This document shows positions 56,551 to 64,000 of a stretch of 64,000 nucleotides of DNA, piece after piece. Position numbers and translations under genes: made by a program. The notes below the pieces were generated by a model. The model did no database searches, had not been told where the DNA came from, and worked only from the letters and a program-made list of their open reading frames with translations. The DNA comes from Conus ventricosus (taxonomy: Eukaryota > Mollusca > Gastropoda > Neogastropoda > Conidae). Position 1 is the stretch's first letter. Every line of letters begins with the position of its first letter. Location of the stretch: the NCBI GenBank assembly GCA_018398815.1, contig CM031602.1, positions 99,016,204 through 99,080,203 of the forward strand, written 5' to 3'.

Positions 56551-57068
56551 GTATATTGTAACTGAAATCCAATCCGATATAAAAAAATTTCCTGATGACA
56601 CGAGCATGTATTTATCACTTGATAATCCCAATTTCTGCACTGAAATACTCAATGTTGACTTGGAAAAGATAACTCATGGCCAGAACTTGAAAAGTAAAAT
56701 TTAATGTAGAAAAAAAAAGAACTGTTGAATTTCACTCGCAATAGGAATGTGATAGTGCCACATACATTTGGCTCTACAATTCTACAAAGTACTAACAAGC
56801 ATAAACACCTAGGTATTATTCTTGAAATGATTGCAAATGGGATGAAACAGACAAAACATACATTGACCACTGTTACAATGTTAATTTCATGTCTAAAAGG
56901 TTATAAATATAAATTTAGCAGAAAAGCTCTTAAAATTCTTAACAAATCCTTTATATTGCCACAGTTTCGATATATGCCAACATTGTCTGGGATTTAAATT
57001 TTACTGAAACCCAGTTGTAGCATCTGGAAAATTGCACCTGGAACCCCTAAGAATTATTACAGGCACTG
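56551..57068 (+). pseudogene. CR1/Jockey-like LINE RT: palm end and thumb
   Basis: The plus strand encodes the catalytic block as FPDDTSMYLSLD (FADD expected) at about 56,588-56,622, then NVDLEKI, a TELLNF-type block, NKHKHLGIILE and SCLKGYKYKFSRKALKIL. It matches the left-arm fragment at 19,745-20,105 from 56,722 onward; the catalytic part is present only here. The Ala-to-Pro change and frameshifts indicate a dead copy. It is fused at 57,068 to an L1-like fragment. Confidence 0.8.
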
Positions 57069-58335
57069 TTTAGGAACAAAACATCCAAATTTATTCAAAG
57101 AGTCTGGATTTTTCAATACCTAAGACAAAACAATATCTATATACCTTCTACAGGGTACCCATTTCAAAAAAATCAACAGAATGCCAGATTCGAGCTGAAT
57201 GGGGATTGAAGTGTCTTTTCATTTTAATAAAAATAGATCAAGAGGAGTGGCTATTTTACTAAATAATTTAAATTTGAATTCAAGATAGAGAGGAAAATCA
57301 TAGATAAGAAAGGAATTTTTTTTTTGACGCTGAACATAATGGGGAGACAAATATTGATAGCTAAAAATATGCGATCCAAAGAGAGATGAGCCTGGATTCT
57401 ATAAGGACGTGCAGAAAACGATTGAAAAAATAGGTATTCCGAAAATTATTATAGCCGGGGATTTTAATTTGGTTCTTAATCCTACCCTTTGACTTTTGTA
57501 ATTATTAAAAACATTTAAAAACGTCAATGCCCCGGAAGCAGTTCTGGAAATGATGACAGAACTAGAATTAGTAAACATGTGGAGAGAATTGAACCCAGAA
57601 ATTTTCGATGCACAGGAGGCGATCAAATCCATTTCAACAGAGCCGCTTGGACTATTTCGTAGTTTCAATAACACTAATTGCTATATAAGCAATGCAGTTT
57701 TTCTGTTTGGATACTGTAGTGACCATTCACTAATTACATTGGAAATTAACATTTAAAGCTGAGGAAAAATCAGAGGACTTTGGAAATTTAATGCCTCATT
57801 ATTAAAAGATATCACATACGCCCATAAATAAATAACACAATAGAGGATATAAACGTCCAGTACGCTGCTCTTCTTACACAAGAGACAACTTAAAAACAAA
57901 CACCTAATGATCAGATTCATTTTGTTTTATCGGGTCAGCAATTTTTGGATATTTTATTGATTTGGGAAAATTTGGGCAAAAACAATTACATATAGCATAA
58001 ATAAAAACAAAGACCCAAGAAAGAACAAAATCTAGAAAAAGAGATACAAATTCTGGAAAGTAATTCAGCTTTGAAACAAATTGAAAGAACAGTTCTAGAA
58101 GAAAAGAAGACGCAGTTGACAACACTCAGAAAATCCAAAATGGAAGGGATACTCTTAAGGTTGAAGGTGAGATGGACATCAGATGGAAGGGATACTCTTA
58201 AGGTTGAAGGTGAGATGGACTTCAGAAGGAGAGAAAAAACTAAATACTTCTGCTCTCAAGAGAAAAGACATTTTTGAGCAAAAGGGATGTTAAAACTAAT
58301 AACAAACAAAGGATGTGTACTGTCATAATCTAAAG
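57069..58335 (+). pseudogene. L1-like LINE ORF2 fragment: endonuclease and linker
   Basis: Same composition as 18,363-19,744, inverted. Endonuclease blocks (RSRGVAI near 57,240, MMTELELVNMWRELNPEI at 57,550, YCSDHSLITLEI at 57,712) are followed by the linker with KSKMEGILLRLKVRWTS and TKYFCSQEKRHF near 58,130-58,275. The fragment stops at 58,335, about 170 bp before the left copy. Frameshifts are throughout. Confidence 0.8.
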
Positions 58336-58344
58336 AATGCTTTA

Positions 58345-58567
58345 GTTTACCACCAAGGACACAGAAAAATAAAGTACAGGGCAAAACACAATGCATTTCG
58401 ACCTCATGGGTCTTCTTCAGGCAAAGACAAATAGCATTTAGCACGGTGAAAACGGAGAACGAGAAACCACTTATCTTCTCGTATTCGGTGCAAAACCAAA
58501 ATGGATGGTGCAGGACATGCACTATAGAAGTATTCACACATCCAGGCCCTGATACCTTCCAAGCCAC
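58345..58567 (-). ncRNA. Element end with hammerhead-like motif, family B
   Basis: On the minus strand CTGAAGA (58,420-58,414), a stem-loop GACC/CATGA/GGTC and GAAA (58,399-58,396) follow one another, with one extra A between CTGAAGA and the stem compared with a standard hammerhead. The flanking 150 bp are shared with 14,171-14,287 and 16,040-16,112 in the left arm. It probably marks the end of a Penelope-like or related retroelement. Ribozyme activity is uncertain. Confidence 0.4.
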
Positions 58568-58859
58568 TGCCAAGACAGTGGAGCAGACATGAGAAGCTTC
58601 TTGCAGTAGACTTAAATGGCAGACTTGGTGTGAACAAGAATAAAGGCATGCAGGAGTGCTTCTCCATTGAGGGAGGCATTAAGTGTGAAAGTTCCCATTG
58701 ACAGTGAGTGAACAGGAGCCAGTGGTAAGATGGATGATACACACACATGCACATACAGCATGGAGAACGATATGTAGTGGAGGAAATCAAGTGAAGGTTA
58801 GACAAAGCGTTGTTATTATTATGGAAATGACTGCGTTTTTTAAAGTCGAGTCAAGTCAT

Positions 58860-59292
58860 GCTGTGTGTTATTGCTTATATCAGAGTTTCCCCAGCATGCT
58901 GTGTGTTATTGATTTCCCCAACATGCTGTGTATTGTTGATTTCCCCATTATGCTGTGTGTTGTTGATTTCCCCAGCATGCTGTGTGTTGTTGGTTTCCCC
59001 AACACGCTGTGTGTTGTTGATTTCCCCAGCATGCTGTGTGTTGTTGATTTCCCCAGCATGCTGTGTGTTGCTGATTTCCCCAACATGCTGTGTGTTGTTG
59101 ATTTCGCCAACATGCTATGTGTTGTTGATTTCCCCAACATGCTGTGTGTTGTTGATTTCCCCATTATGCTGTGTGTTGTTGATTTCCCCAGCATGCTGTG
59201 TGTTGTTGATTTCCCCAGCATGCTGTGTGTTGTTGATTTCCCCAGCATGCTGTGTGTTGTTGATTTCCCCAACATGCTGTGTGTTGTTGCTT
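58860..59292. repeat. 27-bp minisatellite, right arm
   Basis: About 16 near-identical copies of GTTGATTTCCCCAGCATGCT followed by GTGTGTT. Because 27 is divisible by three and copies are clean, several frames stay open across the array on both strands. I see no start context or domain, so I read these as repeat artefacts. Confidence 0.95.
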
Positions 59293-59419
59293 GACAAGCC
59301 ACCAACACTGGAGTAGGTCAAGAAAGTGGTGAAGAAAGCCGGAGCCAAATCTTTGTCACAGAAGATGATTTAGATCATAGACACCGGAGCTGTTGCGTGT
59401 GAGTCAATGTGTGAACTGT

Positions 59420-59735
59420 AATGTCTCTGTTGTCTCTTGGCGTTGGGGTGTATGGTGATCGTGGCAGATGACACAGTGTTAACTTTCTGTGGCCTCTTGG
59501 CTTTGGGGTGTATGGTGATCGTGGCAGATGACACAGTGTTAACTTTCTGTGGTCTCTTGGCTTTGGGGTGTATGGGGATCGTGGCTGATGACACAGTGCT
59601 AACTTTCTGTAGTCTCTTGGCTTTGGGGTGTATGGGGATCGTGGCAGATGACACAGTGTTAACTTTCTGTAGTCTCTTGGCGTTGGGTGCATGGTGATCG
59701 TGGGAGGTGACAGTGTTAACTTTCATACAGGCCAG
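59420..59735. repeat. 60-bp minisatellite, right arm, about five copies
   Basis: Inverted counterpart of 9,565-11,275. The copies are clean and near identical, with CTTTGGGGTGTATGG(T/G)GATC and GTGTTAACTTTCTGT in each unit. Confidence 0.95.
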
Positions 59736-60017
59736 AAAGGACCAGAGCCAGGTTTTGTGGGTGCGTGTAGAGTGTCATGGAAACATATAACGTTACACAG
59801 GACTTATCTAGTGACTTAGGTTAAAACTGGTGGTATTACCTGTGGGGTTCTGTGTGGATGGCAATACATAGCGTGGTTCATCAACTCCACATGTATGTAC
59901 TACAGGTTCCTATATATTAGTTTTTTTTTCCCCATTCAGCCTGTAATTTTCTTCTTCTTCTTCTTCAGTTATCTGTATCTCTGTCTGTCTTTGTCTGTCT
60001 GTCTTTGACTGTCTGTC

Positions 60018-60021
60018 TCTG

Positions 60022-60100
<79 letters not shown>
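60018..60100. repeat. (TC)n microsatellite
   Basis: About 80 bp of CT dinucleotides upstream of the acceptor array; it could contribute to an extended pyrimidine tract for splicing of the terminal exon. Confidence 0.95.
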
Positions 60101-60103
<3 letters not shown>

Positions 60104-60184
60104 TATATGTGTTTGTGTGCATGTGCGTGTGTGCGTACATACTTGACTGTGTGTTTGTATGTTAGTGTGTATGTGGGGTGGGTG

Positions 60185-60349
60185 TGAGATAATAAGCACT
60201 GTGATTTTATCCTTCCTTGCAGGAGGTTCCACGGGCTGCACAGGACGACGACGATAATAAGCACTGTGATTTTATCCTTCCTTGCAGGAGGTTCAAGCTG
60301 CACAGGACGACGACGATAATAAGCACTGTGATTTTATCCTTCCTTGCAG
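60185..60349 (+). repeat. Triplicated 3' splice acceptor array
   Basis: Three tandem units of 62-65 bp each contain ATAATAAGCACTGTGATTTT, ATCCTTCCTTGCAG and the exon start GAGGTTC...GCACAGGACGACGACG. AG dinucleotides fall at 60,221-222, 60,286-287 and 60,348-349. Only the last is followed by an exon open to a stop; use of the upstream acceptors would retain ATAATAAGCACTGTG and shift the frame. Confidence 0.85.
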
Positions 60350-60538
60350 GAGGTTCCACAGGCTGCACAGGACGACGACGGCTCTCACACGGTCAATGCT
60401 GATGGACTGGTCTACACCACCGTGGCCTTCACAGAAAGACAGCGACAGAAGGAGAAGGAACCAGCCCCTGAGCGTGAATTCACAGAGTATGCCGGCCTCG
60501 ACTTCACCAAGATGGCTGCAGAAACCAAAAAGAAGTGA
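60350..60538 (+). CDS. 3'-terminal exon: receptor-type tail with two ITIM/ITSM-like motifs
   Basis: After a good acceptor the exon is open for 62 codons to TGA. It starts EVPQAAQDDDGSHTVN, then LVYTTV (fits the ITIM pattern I/V/L/S-x-Y-x-x-L/V/I), a charged spacer and TEYAGL (ITSM/ITIM-like), and ends TKMAAETKKK. Such paired tyrosine motifs, phosphorylated by Src-family kinases and bound by SH2 phosphatases, are typical of cytoplasmic tails of immunoglobulin-superfamily and related receptors. There is no transmembrane or ectodomain exon nearby, so the gene is only partly here and its identity is inference. A second, frameshifted copy is at 8,685-8,869. The 3' UTR runs into a (CT)n tract. Confidence 0.6.
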   Translation, partial: EVPQAAQDDDGSHTVNADGLVYTTVAFTERQRQKEKEPAPEREFTEYAGLDFTKMAAETKKK

Positions 60539-60609
60539 ACAGTCTGTGTTTCTGCAAGGCACACCAAGGAACATGGTTTTCTTACAGTATACTGTGTATT
60601 TCCTCTCAC

Positions 60610-60663
60610 TGTTTCTCCCTCCCTCCCTCCCTCCCTCCCTCTCTCTCTCTGTCTGTCTGTCTG

Positions 60664-60741
<78 letters not shown>

Positions 60742-60770
60742 TTGTCTGTCTGTCTCACTCTCCCTCTCTG

Positions 60771-60841
<71 letters not shown>

Positions 60842-60845
60842 TCCC
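60610..60845. repeat. (CT)n/(CCCT)n/(TGTC)n compound microsatellite
   Basis: Lies 70 bp after the stop codon of the terminal exon and matches the purine tract at 8,340-8,625. Confidence 0.95.
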
Positions 60846-61033
60846 CTCTTTATGTCTCCTGTTGCTCTGTCTTTTTGTCTCATGGGTTTTGCTCCACTGA
60901 AAGCTGAATTCCATTCCAAACTGTGTGGATGTCCTTAAATCACAGTTTCATCACTACAGGTCAAATGTACTTATGTACATACATGATTCCTTACTTGCCA
61001 TGGCCCTTGGGTTGAAACACTTTGTTTTTTTAA

Positions 61034-61588
61034 TTATTATTATTTTTATTATTATTTTTATATTTTATTTTTATTATTATTATTTAATTAATTAATTATT
61101 TTTTAATGTTTTCCTTTATTTATTTATTTGATTATTATAAAAATGTATTTTCTAAATTGTTCTGTATCATGCTTTCGTTACCTTAACCTTTACTATCGTT
61201 GTTGCAGTATCATTCAGTAATACTATGCTAGTATTGATACAACCACAAAGCATTGACATCACAATCGCCTTCGCCTCTGGACGGTTGCCACGGCAAACCC
61301 TGCTGTTTAAGAATCCTCTAACCCACTCTCCTTTCTCCCATACCCATACTTATTGACACCAAGATTGATCCTGTCTCCCCCCCCCCCCCCCCCCCCCCCC
61401 CCCAATATTTGACCTTTATTAGTATTCTTATCAGTAATATTATTATCATCATTACGACTTTGACTCACTCACTATTTCCCTTCCAACAGCCTCGTTCTCA
61501 TTCAACGCTTTCTTCCTTGCGCTGAACCCTAACGATCGAAGCGATCAAAGCTAAGTGAATTTTCGTTGTTTTTTCGTTTATATATCAC
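61034..61588. other. AT-rich non-coding sequence with poly-C tract
   Basis: TTATTATT-rich sequence just outside the inverted-duplication breakpoint, then a 25-base C run at about 61,379-61,403. No gene recognised. Confidence 0.6.
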
Positions 61589-61640
61589 CTGACGAAGACC
61601 TAAGAGGTCGAAACGCGTTGGTTTTGTCTTGTGACTCGTT
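61589..61640 (+). ncRNA. Hammerhead-like motif, family B, best-preserved copy
   Basis: CTGACGA, one A, a perfect 5-bp stem (GACCT, loop AAG, AGGTC), GAAA, then CGCGTTGGTTTTGTC. It is the cleanest of the family-B copies. The downstream GTCTTGTGACTCGTTTGTC resembles the sequence after the motif in the 4-kb inverted repeat, so both are ends of one repeat family. The extra A after CTGACGA departs from the standard core. Confidence 0.45.
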
Positions 61641-61756
61641 TGTCCACGTTCTCGGGGCGGTTCGAAACCCTTTAGTTAAGATTAGTGATATTAGACAAGA
61701 AAGGAGAGATAGACAGCAAATAGAGGGAGATAGATAGAATTTGTTCATGTTGCTTA

Positions 61757-61757
<1 letters not shown>

Positions 61758-61794
<37 letters not shown>

Positions 61795-61840
61795 TGTGTG
61801 TGTGTGTGTGTGTTGTGTGTGTGTGTGTGTGTGTGTGTAG
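61758..61840. repeat. (TG)n microsatellite
   Basis: About 80 bp of TG with one GGG interruption. Confidence 0.95.
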
Positions 61841-62575
61841 GACGGGGTGGGCTGGGAGTGACCCGAGGGTGGTGTACATAACTCAGAAACAATTGGACAA
61901 ACAAATAAACCAACCAACCTACACACACTATCAATATCAATTAAAGCAAATACCTGACTGGACTACAAATAAAGCAGAAAGTAACATTCAAAGCAAATCA
62001 ATACAGAAAATATATCTGTCACAGACATGCCTGATAAATGGGCAGAAATGCCTTGAGAGAAATACATTCGAAAAAAAACATGATCTCTTGTCAATTTGTT
62101 TCCCCCCTATGCATTTGTTGCAGAGCTATATTTAGTTCTAAAACATCCAGTTTCAATCGATGAAATATTGACACGACGTTTCTGTATTGATGCATATCAA
62201 AAATGTGCGATTTTGGATGCTTTTGAATGATCAATACTAAAAAGGGGAAATTATTTTGTGTCTAAAACATGATACAGCTTTGTTCTCCCTATTTCTAAAA
62301 TTTTCCAGCTGTTTTTTTTAAGATTTGTTGACTCTCTTTCAAAGTGAACGGTATGGAAATAGTTTGTAACCCTCGTTCCATTTTCGCGCCTTTTTCGCAC
62401 ATCTGCCCGATATTCCACAGTGTAAAGGAACCCAGAAGAAGTTACATATGTTCCTTTACATATCAAGACGGGGGAAAAAATGTTGAATTTCCTTCAAAAT
62501 AAAGTTATCTGATTGTGAATTAAAAAAAACTTAATTCGATTGTAAACTGACAGCAAATCTACACAAAACAACAAG
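61841..62575. other. Unassigned sequence with an 11-bp hairpin
   Basis: No gene recognised. TGTAAAGGAAC (62,421-62,431) and GTTCCTTTACA (62,450-62,460) form a perfect hairpin with an 18-nt loop; function unknown. Confidence 0.5.
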
Positions 62576-62595
62576 TGGTGTGTGTGTGTGTGTGT

Positions 62596-62629
<34 letters not shown>

Positions 62630-62672
62630 GTGTGTGGGTGTGTGTGTGTGTGTTTGGTGTGTGTGTGTCGGG
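62576..62672. repeat. (TG)n microsatellite
   Basis: TG dinucleotides with GGTG interruptions. Confidence 0.95.
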
Positions 62673-62895
62673 GAGGGAAGGTGGAAGGGACATATCTGTA
62701 CAAATCGGGGGTGTCTGAATGAAAAAGCAACAGTGCTATATGTCAACAGTGCATAAATCCACAGTGCTATATATCCATTGGAATGTGTGTGCAGTCCTTG
62801 CAGGCCAGGGGGCGAGGTCGGGGTTGATTAGTTCTGGGGAAGCATCACTTAATCTTTATTGTAATTGATAAAATACTATTCCAGTCGTGATGATA

Positions 62896-62975
62896 TTCTC
62901 TCTCTCTCTGTCTCTGTCACTGCTGTCTGGGCTCCTCTTTCCTCTCTCTCTCTCTCTCTCTCTCTCCTCTCTCTC

Positions 62976-63017
<42 letters not shown>
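62896..63017. repeat. (CT)n microsatellite
   Basis: CT dinucleotides with CCT interruptions. Confidence 0.95.
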
Positions 63018-63018
<1 letters not shown>

Positions 63019-63913
63019 CAGATCTGAACGATTTAATATACTTACCAACGTGTGGTACCCACAACACTGATCGACGACTACGTTGTCCCTCAAAGACTGT
63101 AAAACCGGCACGCCATTCACTATTGTGGTAGCTGCCTCGTCGTCACCGAACACACACAAGCAGACGAAACTTTTCACTCCCCTGGTCCTCCTGTCACGCT
63201 GCCAGATTTGGGGAAAATACTTGAACCTTCACCACCTCCCTTCTTCCACTCTCTTTAAACCCGCTGCTCTGACCTGCACTGGATCGGGACTTTTTTGGCC
63301 TGTGACGTGGACAGCCATTGCTGGGCCATACGTGACGTCACACCTTCTTTTTCTTGGGAGCTCAGGTGTCCTTTTGGGTGTGAGGCAGCCGTGACGTCAT
63401 TTCCGAGTTTTTTTCTGTGAAGCTGGGGCGCAGCACGTGCCCTTCACGTTGGTGTGTGATTTTCACGTGGACTTTTTTTGATGGCGTGATGAGGAGTTCT
63501 GCACCCATCGTCGCTGTCCGCCTGATGAAGTTCCGTTGGGGGACAGGGACGGGTCAGTTATCTTCCTGACTTGAAACGCAAAAATAGAATCAGCTCAGTC
63601 ATGGTCATTTTTAGATTCTTTTCAGACTTTTGTTTTGCCTCATGGGTTTAAATTGAAGTCGTATCAATTCATAACTTTATAGGCCAGTCAACCACAGAGG
63701 TAATGATAGGGCTGCAGGAGTTTAAATTGAAACCTGTACCCAAGACGTTAAAACTCCCATTAAAAATTTAATTCATGTCCATGACAGAACCGTATCAAAA
63801 ACGCGTTTATGCTGAAGCCATTTGTAATCAAAAAGAAAACCCCAGGAGGAAGAGGGGGGGGGGGGGGGAGAAGTAGGAACAAAATCATATCAGATGGAGT
63901 CAGATCCTTTTGG
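63018..63913. other. Unassigned sequence
   Basis: GC-richer to about 63,560 with TGACGTCA-type words (63,333-63,340, CGTGACGTCA) that could bind CREB/ATF-like factors; then AT-rich with a poly-G run at 63,856-63,868. The 104-codon frame at 63,083-63,394 shows no domain. Confidence 0.4.
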
Positions 63914-64000
63914 AATCATTGTACGAACTTACAGTTTTCTTTCAACAAACACAGGGTGGCGGAATAATTGTACGAACTTACAGAATTTTTTCCCAACAAA
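63914..64000. repeat. 49-bp direct repeat at window edge
   Basis: GAAT(C/A)ATTGTACGAACTTACAG occurs at 63,914 and again at 63,963, each followed by a T-rich segment and CAACAAA. It may continue beyond the window. Confidence 0.8.

Larger units (their letters stand above)
56722..61033. repeat. Right arm of the large inverted duplication
   Basis: Reverse-complement counterpart of 8,170-20,105, only 4.3 kb long. It lacks the solo LTR, the RNase H LINE and the satellite blocks, and has a five-copy 60-bp array. Private features are a 43-bp tandem duplication at 58,140-58,225 and a deletion junction at about 58,335-58,345. Confidence 0.85.

Noticed and set aside
61758..62135. Cys/Val-rich frame over the (TG)n tract
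   Set aside because: Microsatellite artefact; the non-repeat tail has no recognisable domain.
63333..63342. CRE-like TGACGTCA word as a promoter
   Set aside because: A single short motif without a nearby gene start or other promoter signals.
63500..63560. A further hammerhead-like motif (CCTGATGAAGTTCCG near 63,520)
   Set aside because: The first half resembles CTGATGA plus stem, but there is no GAAA at the right distance, and no second copy supports it.

Overview
The window is animal nuclear DNA, most likely from a marine mollusc or another lophotrochozoan. The clues are very dense (AC)n/(AG)n microsatellites and minisatellites, tRNA-derived SINEs, decayed CR1/L2-, Jockey- and L1-like LINEs, a Ty3/gypsy-type LTR element, a lineage-expanded transposase-like gene and a decayed Polinton/adintovirus-like DNA virus insertion. 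Species assignment is inference. There is no prokaryotic organisation. Most open frames lie inside simple repeats and are not genes. Many one-base indels suggest real decay, an imperfectly polished long-read assembly, or both.

Layout. 0-8 kb: SINEs, LINE fragments (one with a 5' inversion), microsatellites, a palindromic inverted repeat and a hammerhead-ribozyme candidate. 8.2-20.1 kb: left arm of a large inverted duplication. It carries a broken copy of a 3'-terminal exon (minus strand), two expanded minisatellites, a solo LTR with a visible target duplication, a Jockey-like LINE with RNase H, two satellite blocks and a composite LINE. 20.1-21.7 kb: 5' end and ORF1 of an L1-like LINE, cut by a 1,000-N scaffold gap. 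22.7-32.7 kb: a badly frameshifted Polinton/adintovirus-like element with protein-primed DNA polymerase B and major capsid protein on the minus strand, and a divergent plus-strand set ending in an FtsK/A32-type packaging ATPase. 33.1-35.3 kb: a G/A-rich satellite. 37.7-41 kb: a LINE, inverted repeats and a MITE-like element. 41.3-49.7 kb: a complete-ended LTR retrotransposon on the minus strand with 2.2-2.35 kb LTRs, gag, protease and part of integrase, but no reverse transcriptase or RNase H. 50.2-53 kb: a frameshifted transposase-like gene. 53.5-56.1 kb: compound microsatellites and weak candidate exons. 56.4-61 kb: a MITE end, a LINE RT and the right arm of the inverted duplication, including the intact version of the terminal exon at 60,350-60,538. 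61-64 kb: non-coding, with another ribozyme-like motif.

The best-supported host coding sequence is the 60,350-60,538 exon, which encodes a cytoplasmic-type tail with two ITIM/ITSM-like tyrosine motifs behind a tandem array of duplicated 3' splice acceptors. Comparing the two arms gives a relative history: the solo LTR and a LINE are absent from the right arm, the right arm has lost a satellite block, and the minisatellites differ greatly in copy number. The arms lie on opposite sides of the scaffold gap, so a mis-scaffolded haplotype must be excluded before the inverted duplication is taken as real.
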